Made by a program: the position numbers and the translations under genes
The notes under the pieces: model-generated
What the model was told of the DNA's origin: nothing
Database searches by the model: none
Seen by the model: only the letters and a program-made list of their open reading frames with translations
In this document: positions 17,400 to 25,873 of the stretch, in pieces
How positions within the stretch are numbered: the stretch's first letter is position 1
Layout: every line of letters begins with the position of its first letter
Source of the DNA: Cellulomonas sp. KRMCY2
GTDB lineage: Bacteria; Actinomycetota; Actinomycetes; Actinomycetales; Cellulomonadaceae
Length of the DNA: 64,000 nt
Assembly (NCBI RefSeq): GCF_000526515.1
Contig: NZ_JAGF01000001.1
Location: forward strand, 2,418,001-2,482,000
Direction of reading: 5' to 3'

Positions 17400-18058
17400 T
17401 GAAGAGCTTTAGTCGACTCCCGCAACACATTGGCATTATTCCTGACGGCAATCGAAGGTGGGCTCAGCACAAGGGCCTGAAGAAGCAGGACGGGTATGAG
17501 TCCGGCCTTCGGCCAGGACTCGAGCTGTACGAACTATGTTTGGAGCTGGGGATTAAGGAGCTAACCTTCTACGGGTTCACGGTAGATAACACAAAGCGCC
17601 CCTCCGTGCAGATCATAGCTTTTCAGAAGGCGTGTGTCGACGCCGTTGAATACCTGGCAAGCAAAGACACGGACTTGCTGGTCGTCGGGAATACTCAGTC
17701 GCGATTCTTTCCAAAGGCACTGCTGCCGTACACCGAGAGAACTAGATTCGGGAGCGGTCTCATCAAAGTCAACTTCCTGGCCAACTATGGCTGGAACTGG
17801 GACCTCAACTATTCGGTGCAGAACAGTGCCACCAGCTCAAGTGGCAACATCATTGACGGTATAGCGTCCTCGGATATCTCAAGAATCGACTTGATCATCC
17901 GCTGGGGCGGCGGGCGAAGGCTGAGTGGATTCTTACCGATCCAGTCAGTCTATGCGGACTTCTATGTGTTGGATGAGATGTGGCCCGACTACAGCATTGA
18001 GCAAGTCTACAAGGCCTTGGAATGGTATCAAGACCAAGACATAACGCTGGGCGGTTAG
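17399..18058 (+). CDS. Atypical cis-prenyltransferase (UppS superfamily)
   Basis: 219 residues from GTG, with AGGAGA upstream. The fold motifs of cis-prenyltransferases are present: HIGIIPDGNRRWAQHKG at the front, ELTFYGFTVDN in the middle, and RWGGGRRLSGFLPIQSVYAD near the end, binding diphosphate. It departs from true undecaprenyl diphosphate synthases: PDGNRRW instead of MDGNGRW, a short NYGWNWDLN region, Asp in place of the late Glu, and a total near 220. These traits recall lavandulyl/cyclolavandulyl-type irregular coupling enzymes of Streptomyces. The gene is clearly AT-richer than its neighbours and sits among IS relics, so it was probably acquired. Product unknown. Confidence 0.75.
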   Translation: MKSFSRLPQHIGIIPDGNRRWAQHKGLKKQDGYESGLRPGLELYELCLELGIKELTFYGFTVDNTKRPSVQIIAFQKACVDAVEYLASKDTDLLVVGNTQSRFFPKALLPYTERTRFGSGLIKVNFLANYGWNWDLNYSVQNSATSSSGNIIDGIASSDISRIDLIIRWGGGRRLSGFLPIQSVYADFYVLDEMWPDYSIEQVYKALEWYQDQDITLGG

Positions 18059-18407
18059 CCTCGCGGTTTCATGGCAGGGTGGCGTGAGCTCGTGTCGTTG
18101 ACCGGAAAAGTGCCCCTGACCTGGGATGATAGGGATTGTTGAGGCCCATTCCGTACCAGTTCGAGGAGCACCTTCCAGGTGAAGCACCGCTCTCTCACCT
18201 CGATCTTTCATGATGAACGGTGGCGCTTGGCGTCGGGCAGTTCCGGTGCCGTCCGGGTGTGATTTTGGTGTCCGGGTGTGACCCGGTGTCCCGGTGTCGT
18301 CCGACCTGACTTGGGTCACCTTGGGTCCTCCTGGGCGACTGGATCGCTCTGACCTGGGGTGATGTCCGGGCTTAGTGCGCTGTCGAGGCACTAAGTAGGT
18401 TGGGGTC
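18059..18407. other. Intergenic stretch with repeated IS-like motifs
   Basis: CTGACCTGGGATGAT near 18118 and CTGACCTGGGGTGAT near 18349 are near-copies. A run of imperfect GGTGTCCGGGTGT units lies at 18258-18300. The second copy leads into the IS1634-type N-terminal fragment, so these may be IS ends. No coding sequence recognised. Confidence 0.4.
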
Positions 18408-18767
18408 GTGGCATGGCACCGGCGGGTGCGGACGGCTTCGGGAGCGACTGCGGTGCAGATCGCTGAGTCCGTGGCGGGTCGGCGTCGGATCGTTCGGCAT
18501 GTCGGCTCGGCTCATGACGAGGCTGAGCTCGGCCTGCTGATCCAGGAGGCCAACGATCTGCTCGTTGATGATCGGCAGGGAGTCCTTGACCTAGGCATGC
18601 GGGTTCCCCAGAGGGCGGCATCGCTGCTTGCGGTGCCGTCGCCGCCGGCCCTGTTCGGTGATCGGTCCGCCCAGCCGCGCCGGCGGGCGGTGGCGGCGCC
18701 GACGGTGCTGCGCACGTCCTCGCGGTTGCTGTTCGAGGGGACAGCTCGTATTGTCGATGACGCCTGA
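18408..18767 (+). pseudogene. IS1634-family transposase, N-terminal fragment
   Basis: The frame starts MAWHRRVRTASGATAVQIAE and continues with a GRRRIVRHVGSAHDEAEL segment, the characteristic N-terminus of IS1634/IS1549-type transposases. Similarity fades after SSRLLFEG at about 18740 and the frame stops at 18767. The catalytic domain is absent here; a C-terminal part of the same family is at 14563-15693. The two do not overlap and leave roughly 70 residues unaccounted for. Confidence 0.75.
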
Positions 18768-18908
18768 AACTGAGCTCCGGCGTCAATCGCCGTTTGTCGG
18801 GTGAGTCACCGCGATGCTTGCCATTGTCGCTGCCGATACCGCGGCGGATCGTCGCAGGCAAGCAGCGAGGCTGCGTCGCCCGGGGGCGCCCGTCTCTGAC
18901 AGGTTGTC

Positions 18909-19712
18909 CTAGATGCCAGCGACGTTCTTGAGACCCTCGGCCGTGCCCGCTTCGGGGTTGTACTCCAGACCGATCCATCCCTCGTAGCCGCCCGCGCGCA
19001 GCGTCGAGACCCACCTTGCGAGGGGCAGCTGCCCCGTCCCCGGCTCGTGGCGGCCCGGAAGGTCGGCGATCTGAACGTGAGCGATGTCGTTCACCCGTGT
19101 ACTGATGATCTCGTTGACGTCGTCACCGTTGGCGGCGAGGTGGTAGAGGTCGGCGAGAACACCGATGTTGGTGTGTCCCCGACGCCTGGCACCATCTCTG
19201 AGGTCGACGCAGTCCTGGAACGTGGCGAGTGGGAAGTCCGGGATCCCGCTCACAGCCTCGAGCAGCACCGTGCCGCCGACCTCGAAGAGGCTCGCGGCGA
19301 CCACGGCGAGTGCGTCTAGGGCTGCACCGTGCTGAGCTTGCGGAGAGCGACCTGAGTCTCGCAGGCCGTGAAGCGCGTTGAACGCCTGGACACCGGTCGC
19401 CTCGGCAATCTCGCGGGTGGCGCGCAACGACGCTTCGAGCTCGGTGAGACGGTCCGCATGACTGAGGATGCCCCGGTCGCCGTTGGCCATGTCGCCCGCG
19501 AACAGGTTCAGGGCCACCAGCTCGACGTCGGCTTCCTCGATCGCCCGGATGAACGCAGAGACCTCAGCGCCGGTTGGTTCCGGGCCCGCGAACGGCCACC
19601 AGAACTCAACCGCGGCGTAGCCTGCGTCTCGCGCCGCTCTGGGTCGGTCAAGGAGTGGGTACTCCTTGAACAGCATGGAGCAGTTGAGCGCAATTCGGGG
19701 GTCATCGGTCAC
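18909..19712 (-). CDS. Hydroxypyruvate isomerase-type (Hyi/OtnI) protein
   Basis: 267 residues from GTG 19712 (GAGAGG upstream). It belongs to the xylose-isomerase-like TIM-barrel family: LNCSMLFKEYPLLDRP at the start, FNALHGLRD in the middle, a metal-binding Glu in LLEAVSG, LADLYHLAANGDD, IAHVQIADLPGRHEPGTGQL, and a final Glu in WIGLEYNP. Length and motifs fit Hyi, which interconverts hydroxypyruvate and tartronate semialdehyde; the OtnI branch (2-oxo-tetronate isomerase) is the alternative. Last gene of the leftward GntR operon. Tartronate semialdehyde is the substrate of the GarR-like enzyme in the divergent operon, which supports the Hyi role. Confidence 0.82.
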   Translation of the reverse strand: MTDDPRIALNCSMLFKEYPLLDRPRAARDAGYAAVEFWWPFAGPEPTGAEVSAFIRAIEEADVELVALNLFAGDMANGDRGILSHADRLTELEASLRATREIAEATGVQAFNALHGLRDSGRSPQAQHGAALDALAVVAASLFEVGGTVLLEAVSGIPDFPLATFQDCVDLRDGARRRGHTNIGVLADLYHLAANGDDVNEIISTRVNDIAHVQIADLPGRHEPGTGQLPLARWVSTLRAGGYEGWIGLEYNPEAGTAEGLKNVAGI

Positions 19713-19744
19713 AGCGTGCCTCTCTAGCTCTTGCGGTCGACTGG

Positions 19745-20902
19745 TCATACGAATGCCACGGAGCCGTCTGGGCGGACGGGCAGCCGTCGCTCCCATCGCA
19801 CGTAGTGGTCCTCGGCGAGTGCCCCTTCATCGATCTCGACTCCCCAGCCGGGTCGATCGGGCCGGAGCTCCAGGTGACCGTCGACGGGGAGGTAGGGGTC
19901 CGGGCACCACGTCGTGACATCCGGCTTGTACTCCAGGTACGCGAAGTTGGTCGTCGCGGCCGCGAAGTGCACGTTGTGTGCGGTCGCCAACGGGCCCATG
20001 GGGTTGTGGGGGGCGATCGGCACGAAGTGGGCCTCGGCGATGGCCGCGATCTTCCGCATCTGGCTCAGGCCCCCGACCACACAGATGTCCGGCTGGGCGA
20101 TGTCGGCGCCGCCTGCTGAGAGCAGTGCGAGGAACTCGTACGGTGAGTAGAGCGACTCACCGGTCGCGAGTGGGACGCGCATCTTGGCCCGAAGGTCGCG
20201 CCATGCCGGAAGGTGCTCCGGCCGCAACGGCTCCTCGAGGAAGAGAGGGTCGTAGGGGGCGAGGGCGTCCGCGAGCTGTACGGCCTTGATCGGCTCGAAG
20301 ATCTTGGCGTGTGCGTCGAAGGCGAACTCCCAGTCGTCCGGTGCCGCTGACCTGAGGGCGCCGAAGTAGTCGCCGGCCTCCCGGCAGACGACTCCCCACC
20401 GTGTGTCGTGGGGTGTGCGGCGGTACGGGCTGAGCTTGAAGGACGTGAAGCCGTAGTCCGCGTGCATCTGGTTCGCGCGGTCCAGGCACTCGTCGACGTC
20501 GGGCGCGTCGTAGAGGCCGCAGTAGACAGGGACGCGGTCACGGACCTGCCCGCCCAGCAGCATGTACACGGGTAGCCCTGCAGCCTTGCCTGCGATGTCC
20601 CACAGAGCATGGTCGATGGCTGCGATGGCAGCGAGACCGATCGCGCCCTGCGGAAAGCGGGCACTGCGGAGAAGGACTGTCGACGCGTGCTCCACCCGAC
20701 GGGCGTCGAGCCCCGTGATCAGTTCGAAGAAGTAGTCCAGCACGTGCGTGAGAGCAAGGTCGGGACCGTGGTTGTAGGCCTCGCCCCAGCCGCTGATGCC
20801 TGCGTCCGTGTCGATCCGTACGAGGAGCCTCGGTCGATCTCCCACGCGTTGCATGTAGCTGCGCAGACCGGTGATCCGGACCGGAACATTCGTCGTTGAC
20901 AC
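19745..20902 (-). CDS. Enolase-superfamily sugar-acid dehydratase
   Basis: 385 residues from GTG 20902 with GAGAGG upstream. It has the mandelate racemase/muconate lactonizing fold: capping domain to about residue 115, FTSFKLSPYRR at the first barrel strand, metal ligands in FAFDAHAKIF, FLEEPLRPEH and ATGESLYS, and the distal acid/base His in PIAPHNPMGP. The His two residues after the first metal Asp (DAH) is typical of the galactonate dehydratase branch. It probably dehydrates an aldonate or aldarate to a 2-keto-3-deoxy acid for the aldolase at 25034-25834. Exact substrate unknown. Confidence 0.87.
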   Translation of the reverse strand: MSTTNVPVRITGLRSYMQRVGDRPRLLVRIDTDAGISGWGEAYNHGPDLALTHVLDYFFELITGLDARRVEHASTVLLRSARFPQGAIGLAAIAAIDHALWDIAGKAAGLPVYMLLGGQVRDRVPVYCGLYDAPDVDECLDRANQMHADYGFTSFKLSPYRRTPHDTRWGVVCREAGDYFGALRSAAPDDWEFAFDAHAKIFEPIKAVQLADALAPYDPLFLEEPLRPEHLPAWRDLRAKMRVPLATGESLYSPYEFLALLSAGGADIAQPDICVVGGLSQMRKIAAIAEAHFVPIAPHNPMGPLATAHNVHFAAATTNFAYLEYKPDVTTWCPDPYLPVDGHLELRPDRPGWGVEIDEGALAEDHYVRWERRLPVRPDGSVAFV

Positions 20903-20922
20903 GTCAGACCTCTCGTGGCCGG

Positions 20923-21597
20923 TCAAGGCAGCTGGGCGAAGCACTTTGCAGCGAACTGCTCGATGTGTGCGGCCACGAGCCGCTCGGCCTCCTCGGCGTC
21001 GCCCGACAGTGCGGCCGCCAACATCGCCGAGTGCTCTTCGGCTTCGTCGTCCCAGCTGTGCACGGACTTCCAGAGGGTGACGGAGATGAGTGCCGTCCGT
21101 TCGCGCAGGCCGTCAAGAATCTCGATCATGAGCTCGTTTCCGCAGCCTTCGTAGAGCGTTCGGTGGAACTCCCGGTTCAGGACGCTGCGCTCGAGAGCGG
21201 AGTCGGTGTCTCGGGCGCGTCGTAGGAGGTCCTCGGCGGGATGAAGGTCCACGCCTGCCCGGACCGATGCGCCGACCGCAGGGGGCTCGAGCAGGCCCCG
21301 GACGTTGAAGACGTCCTTGACCAGGGCGGCGTCCACCCTGGTCACCGTTGCGCCCTTGAAGTCACCCAGGCGCACCAGTCCTTGGCCGGCGAGCGTCTTC
21401 AACGCCTCGCGGACCGGGGTCTTGGACACGCCGTAGAGCCGGGCCAGGTCGGCCTCGACCAACGGCTGCCCGGCCGTCAGCTGCCCGGCCAAGATCGCGT
21501 GCCTGATCCCTGTCATCACCCAGCCCGTGCGTGGAGGCATGGGTGCGACCGGCGCCAAGGGCGACGGGGGCTGTGGCGCTGTTGCGGTGGGCTTCAT
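20923..21597 (-). CDS. GntR-family (FadR/FCD) regulator of the sugar-acid locus
   Basis: 224 residues from ATG 21597, with AAGGA upstream. The winged helix is at about residues 25-90 (IRHAILAGQLTAGQPLVEAD, then GVSKTPVREAL), followed by an FCD ligand domain with metal-binding Asp/His positions (LNREFHRTLYEGC, ALSGDAEEAERLVAAHIEQF). Such regulators bind small carboxylic acids. It is first in a leftward operon with the dehydratase and isomerase genes and divergent from the importer. It probably binds the palindrome at 21612-21631 and represses both directions until the sugar acid is present. Confidence 0.88.
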   Translation of the reverse strand: MKPTATAPQPPSPLAPVAPMPPRTGWVMTGIRHAILAGQLTAGQPLVEADLARLYGVSKTPVREALKTLAGQGLVRLGDFKGATVTRVDAALVKDVFNVRGLLEPPAVGASVRAGVDLHPAEDLLRRARDTDSALERSVLNREFHRTLYEGCGNELMIEILDGLRERTALISVTLWKSVHSWDDEAEEHSAMLAAALSGDAEEAERLVAAHIEQFAAKCFAQLP

Positions 21598-21611
21598 CTG
21601 GTCCTTGCTTT

Positions 21612-21631
21612 CGTATATGACGTACGATACG
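21612..21631. promoter_or_regulatory. Candidate GntR operator
   Basis: CGTATATGACGTACGATACG is an imperfect palindrome (CGTAT/ATACG arms, 14 of 20 positions symmetric) 15 bases upstream of the GntR start, between the two divergent operons. The core ATGACGTACGA recurs at 21740-21750, over the start codon of the binding-protein gene. Confidence 0.55.
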
Positions 21632-21739
21632 TTACACATCCTACAGCGGTCCGCTCGCCCCCCACAACCCGCACGGCCACCCAGCTTGGCCGGCGTCCCG
21701 CCGGCCGAGCACCCCGCAATGACGCGAAGGAGCTCACCC

Positions 21740-23101
21740 ATGACGTACGAGAGTCGGCCTGGCCTCACCAGGAGGATGCACGTGCCCAAGCGCAGGACTG
21801 GCGCCCGGCTGGCTGCCGCTCTGACGGTGTCGGTCTTGACCCTCACGGCCTGCTCAGGAGGCGCTGAGGAGGTGGAGGCCGGACCTGCCGAAGTGGTCGA
21901 GCTGACCTTCTGGGACACGGACGCTCGGACCGGTAGGACCGAGCGCCTCGAGACGCTGATCGGCATGTTCGAGGAGGAGCACCCGAACATCACCGTCGAG
22001 TACGTCGGGCTGCCGAGCGACTCGTACATGCAGAAGGTGGATACGGCGATCGCCACGGACTCGACGCCTGATCTCATCACGATGAAGGCGTCGGACATCT
22101 CGGCCCTCGTCGCGCAGGGCGCCCTCGCCCCGCTCGACGATCGCATCGAGGAGGCCGGGCTCACCGAGCTGTTGTCGGAAGGCATGGTCACCTCGGCACG
22201 GGCAGCCGCGGGAGACGACAAGATCTACCTCACCCCCACCACGTCCCTCACCGATGTCCTGTGGTACCGGTCCGACCTCTTCGAGGAGGCGGGTCTCGGA
22301 ACTCCCACGACCTGGGACGACTTCTTCACCGCGGCGGAGACTCTGACCGACAAGGAGACTGGGCAGTTCGGCTACACGATCCGCGGCGGAGCCGGGTTCT
22401 GGTCGCAGTTCGTCGGCATGGTCCTGCCGATGGCAGGCGTCGCAAGCTACTTCGACGAGGACGGCAAGGCCGTCTTCACGCAGCCGGAGGTCGTTGCTGC
22501 GGCCGAGCGGTACGCCGGCCTCTACAACACCGTGACGGCCCAGAGTGATCTGACGGCCGACTTCAAGGTCATGGTCGCGCAGTTCGGTGGAGGGTCGGCG
22601 GCCATGCTCAGCCACTCCATCGGGTCCTACCCCGACCACGTGGCCGCACTGGGCGAGGAGAACGTCATGGCGGCAGCCGCGTTCCCGTCCGACGAGAACG
22701 GTGTGCGGGTCCAGGCAGGCCTGGTCCTCGGCTTCTCGGCATTCGAGAAGAGCGAGCACCCGGATGAGGCATGGGAGTTCCTCCAGTACGTGATGGAGGC
22801 AGAGGGCGATGGCTACTGGGCCAAGGAGTCCGGGTACATCCCCGGCAACCTCGAGGTCGCCGAGCAGGACTGGGTGAAGGAGTCCCAGCCGATCGCGGTG
22901 TCGCTCGAGGCGATGGCCGAAGAGGACACCGTCCCGCTCGACCACCCGTACTACCTCCCCGAGTTCAGCGCGATCACGGGAACCGAGCTCCTGCCCGAGT
23001 GGCAGAAGACCCTGCAGGGCGAGCAGACCGTCGAGGAGTTCATGCAGAAGACGGCTGTCCTCTTCAACGAGGCACGCGCCGCCTACGACGCACGCCAGTA
23101 A
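21740..23101 (+). CDS. ABC importer sugar-binding lipoprotein
   Basis: 453 residues from ATG 21740, with AAGGAG upstream. A basic n-region (VPKRRTGAR), a hydrophobic stretch and the lipobox LTAC with Cys38 mark a lipoprotein; the mature part is a family 1 extracellular solute-binding protein (ELTFWDTDAR, then the PDLITMKASDI and YLTPTTSLTDVLWYRSDLF regions). It captures the substrate outside the cell for the two permeases that follow. Genomic context points to a sugar acid or a sugar converted to one. No ATPase gene is in the cluster, so a shared MsiK-like ATPase encoded elsewhere is likely, as is common in actinobacteria. Confidence 0.92.
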   Translation: MTYESRPGLTRRMHVPKRRTGARLAAALTVSVLTLTACSGGAEEVEAGPAEVVELTFWDTDARTGRTERLETLIGMFEEEHPNITVEYVGLPSDSYMQKVDTAIATDSTPDLITMKASDISALVAQGALAPLDDRIEEAGLTELLSEGMVTSARAAAGDDKIYLTPTTSLTDVLWYRSDLFEEAGLGTPTTWDDFFTAAETLTDKETGQFGYTIRGGAGFWSQFVGMVLPMAGVASYFDEDGKAVFTQPEVVAAAERYAGLYNTVTAQSDLTADFKVMVAQFGGGSAAMLSHSIGSYPDHVAALGEENVMAAAAFPSDENGVRVQAGLVLGFSAFEKSEHPDEAWEFLQYVMEAEGDGYWAKESGYIPGNLEVAEQDWVKESQPIAVSLEAMAEEDTVPLDHPYYLPEFSAITGTELLPEWQKTLQGEQTVEEFMQKTAVLFNEARAAYDARQ

Positions 23102-23112
23102 TCGAGCACCAT

Positions 23113-23142
23113 CCTCGGGCGCCGACACGTCGGCGCCCGAGG
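23113..23142 (+). terminator. Hairpin between binding-protein and permease genes
   Basis: CCTCGGGCGCCGAC and GTCGGCGCCCGAGG form a near-perfect stem in the 81-base gap. Such intercistronic hairpins usually stabilise the binding-protein message or attenuate the permease genes, giving more binding protein than pump. Confidence 0.7.
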
Positions 23143-23182
23143 AAGTGCCTGCCACTCCACAGAGGTCCCATCCGGAGCGTTC

Positions 23183-24109
23183 ATGACAACCATCAACCAC
23201 ATTCGTGAAGGCCAGGCGCCGCCCCTGGTCGCCCGCCGTGTGCGGTCGAGCCGGGCACCCTACGCCCTCATCTTCCCCGCGGCGCTGCTCGTAGCGGTGT
23301 TCCTCGTCTACCCCGTCGCGAAGGTCGTCCATTCGAGCTTCCGCCAGGAGAACGTCCTCAAGCCGTTCGATGACGGGTTCATCGGGCTCGCCAACTACTC
23401 CGCGATCCTCCGGGACGACCTGTTCTGGAGCAGCCTCGCCTTCAGTGCCAAGTGGGTGGGGACCGAGGTCGGTCTCCAGCTCGTTTTCGGTCTCTGTCTC
23501 GGCCTGATCGTCAATGAAGCGTTTCGAGGACGCGGCCTCGCACGGGCACTCCTCTTCTCCCCGTGGGCAGTCGCCGGGATCCTTACGACGACGATCTGGA
23601 TCCTGATCTACAACCCGACCACGGGTATCACGCGCTATCTCGCAGACATGGGAATCGGAAGCTACGGCACCTCGCTCCTGTCGAGCTCGAGCGGAGCGTT
23701 CTGGGCAGCCGTGCTCGCAGAGATGTGGAAGGGGATCCCGTTCTTCGCAATCATGATTCTCGCCGACCTGCAGTCCGTCCCGGGAGAGCTCTACGAGGCG
23801 GCAAAGGTCGACGGGGCCGGCCGTATCCGACGGTTCTGGAGCATCACACTCCCGCACATCAAGCGCGCCCTTCTCATCGCCACCCTCCTTCGGGGCATCT
23901 GGGAGTTCAACAACGTGGACCTTCTGCTCACGCTGACCGGCGGGGGGCCTGCGAACGCCACGACGACGCTCCCGCTCTACGTCGCACAAACCGCGCTGGA
24001 GACCAAAGAGTTCGGGTACGGGTCCGCGCTCACCATGGTCGCATTCCTCATACTCTTCATTGTCTGCGTCCTCTATCTGAAGCTGACGAAGATGGGAGAC
24101 GACGAATGA
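23183..24109 (+). CDS. ABC sugar importer permease (MalF-type)
   Basis: 308 residues with six predicted membrane helices. The EAA loop that docks the ATPase is at about residues 205-225 (ELYEAAKVDGAGRIRRFWSI). It resembles the first permease of carbohydrate uptake (CUT1) transporters. The ATG at 23183 lies 81 bases after the binding-protein gene. Its stop overlaps the next start (ATGA). It forms the channel with the second permease. Confidence 0.92.
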   Translation: MTTINHIREGQAPPLVARRVRSSRAPYALIFPAALLVAVFLVYPVAKVVHSSFRQENVLKPFDDGFIGLANYSAILRDDLFWSSLAFSAKWVGTEVGLQLVFGLCLGLIVNEAFRGRGLARALLFSPWAVAGILTTTIWILIYNPTTGITRYLADMGIGSYGTSLLSSSSGAFWAAVLAEMWKGIPFFAIMILADLQSVPGELYEAAKVDGAGRIRRFWSITLPHIKRALLIATLLRGIWEFNNVDLLLTLTGGGPANATTTLPLYVAQTALETKEFGYGSALTMVAFLILFIVCVLYLKLTKMGDDE

Positions 24110-25002
24110 CCACGACGGCGCGCGAGGCGCTCGGATCCCGACCGGGGACGAGCACGGATCGAGCTGGTCATCAGGACGTGAGGCGTCGAGCAACGCGACG
24201 TGGCGCCGGCTGGCAGGTGAAGGTTCCACTGGTCCTCTACCTCCTCTTCACGCTGATCCCGTTCTACTGGATGGTGATGTTCGCATTTCGCGAGCGCGGA
24301 TCGACGTCGCTGCTCCCGCTGCCCTTCACCCTCGACAACATCCAGCACGTCTGGGTCGACAGCCATTTCGCCACCTACTTCGCCAACAGCATGTTCGTCG
24401 CTGTCGTCAGCGTGATCGTCTCGACGGCGGTCGCGGTGATGAGTGGATACGCGCTTGCGCGCTACAAGTTCCGCGGAAAGGGCACCTTCCAGCTCATCAT
24501 GCTGTGCACGCAGTTCGTTCCCGGGGCGATGATGTTGATCCCGCTCTTTCAGACGTTCCAGGCGCTTGGTCTCATGAACAGCCTCTGGGCGCTCGTGATC
24601 GCCGACACGGTGTTCCATCTGCCGCTCTCGATGCTGCTGATGTCCGGCTTCGTCGCGAACGTGCCCGAGTCGTTGGAAGAGGCCGCGTGGGTCGATGGCT
24701 GCAGTCGCTTCGGTGGATTCAGGCGCATCGTCCTGCCGATGCTCGTCCCAGGCATAGTCGCGGTGGGCGCGTACGCCTTCATCGGCGCCTGGAACAATTT
24801 CCTCTTCGCGGTGATGTTCATCAGCCAGCAGGACAGGTTCACGGTCCCTGTGGCCTTGAGCTACATGCTTGGCGAGTTCGGGGTCGACTACGGCTCCCTG
24901 GCCGCAGGCGGCCTCGTCGCAGTCCTGCCGGTGATCCTCATCTTCGGCTACGTGCAGAAGTTTCTTGTCAAGGGCCTGAGCGCCGGGGCGGTGAAGGGCT
25001 GA
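24106..25002 (+). CDS. ABC sugar importer permease (MalG-type)
   Basis: 298 residues from the ATG at 24106, overlapping the previous stop; the longer frame upstream only reads through the MalF-type gene. Six helices follow a 40-residue Arg-rich cytoplasmic lead. The EAA motif is SLEEAAWVDGCSRFGGFRRI near residue 190. It pairs with the preceding permease in a CUT1-type importer. Confidence 0.92.
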   Translation: MTTTAREALGSRPGTSTDRAGHQDVRRRATRRGAGWQVKVPLVLYLLFTLIPFYWMVMFAFRERGSTSLLPLPFTLDNIQHVWVDSHFATYFANSMFVAVVSVIVSTAVAVMSGYALARYKFRGKGTFQLIMLCTQFVPGAMMLIPLFQTFQALGLMNSLWALVIADTVFHLPLSMLLMSGFVANVPESLEEAAWVDGCSRFGGFRRIVLPMLVPGIVAVGAYAFIGAWNNFLFAVMFISQQDRFTVPVALSYMLGEFGVDYGSLAAGGLVAVLPVILIFGYVQKFLVKGLSAGAVKG

Positions 25003-25033
25003 TGCCCGGCACCGAGGATGGGGAGATGTGCAG

Positions 25034-25834
25034 ATGACTATCGCTGAGACGTTCGCAGAGAGGCTCAGGGCTCGGGAGTCGCTCGTCGGATACTGGTCGA
25101 TGCTCGACTCCGCCGTCGCCATCGAACGCCTGGCCCGCGTGGGCTACGACTACGTGTGCGTCGATGCGCAGCACGGCTTCGGTGGCTACCCGGGCCTGAT
25201 TCACGGGCTGATCGCTATTGACGCGGCCGCCACGAGCGCGGCCCTGGTGCGGGTCGCCGAGAATTCTCCGATGGAGATCGCGAGGGCTCTCGACGCGGGT
25301 GCCAGCGGGGTGATCGTTCCGTTGATCAACAGCGCGGCCGACGCCGAGGTGGCCGCGCGGTCATGCCGGTACCCACCGCGTGGCATCCGATCGTACGGCC
25401 CCATCAGGTCAAGGCTCGGTCGATCCGCCGATACCACGGATCGCGACCGCGATGTGGTCTGCCTAGCCATGGTCGAGACGGCCGACGGGCTTGCGAACGT
25501 CGAAGCGGTCGCCGAGGTCGCCGGAGTCGACGGCCTCTACGTCGGTCCGTCCGATCTGTCGCTCGTGCTCGGTGCTCGGTTCCCCGGGGACCCGCTCGTG
25601 ACGAGCGAGTTCGAGCGTGCGCTCGTCCGCATCAGGAACGCGGCCGAGGCGTCGGGCAAGGCGGTCGGCATCCACTGCGCGTCGGGCGAGGCCGCCGCCA
25701 AGCGTCTGGCCGAAGGGTTCACCTTCGCCAGCGTCGCATCCGACATCGTGCACCTGGAAGCCGCTGCCACTGCCCACCTCGCGGCCTGCACCGAGCTCCG
25801 GGGCGGTCCGATCCTCGGCCGACCCGGTGCGTGA
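25034..25834 (+). CDS. HpcH/HpaI-family 2-keto-3-deoxy-aldarate aldolase
   Basis: 266 residues. Family motifs: GYDYVCVDAQHGFGGYP with the base-assisting His, an invariant Arg region, a metal Glu in AMVETADGLANV and a metal Asp in YVGPSDLSLVLG. Members are class II pyruvate aldolases; GarL splits 5-keto-4-deoxyglucarate into pyruvate and tartronate semialdehyde. That product fits the reductase encoded next, so a GarL-like role is inferred. Start ATG 25034 (a GTG at 25028 is an alternative with GGGGAG upstream). It follows the importer by about 30 bases. Confidence 0.87.
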   Translation: MTIAETFAERLRARESLVGYWSMLDSAVAIERLARVGYDYVCVDAQHGFGGYPGLIHGLIAIDAAATSAALVRVAENSPMEIARALDAGASGVIVPLINSAADAEVAARSCRYPPRGIRSYGPIRSRLGRSADTTDRDRDVVCLAMVETADGLANVEAVAEVAGVDGLYVGPSDLSLVLGARFPGDPLVTSEFERALVRIRNAAEASGKAVGIHCASGEAAAKRLAEGFTFASVASDIVHLEAAATAHLAACTELRGGPILGRPGA

Positions 25835-25873
25835 GCCCCAGATGAGCATGCCAATCGAACGTGAGGAAATGAC

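Noticed and set aside
18258-18300. Possible CRISPR-like or tandem repeat
   Set aside because: Only three or four imperfect short GGTGTCCGGGTGT units without spacers.
21854-24229. Open frame of 791 codons on the minus strand
   Set aside because: Antisense to the binding-protein and permease genes, which have clear motifs, ribosome sites and correct starts.
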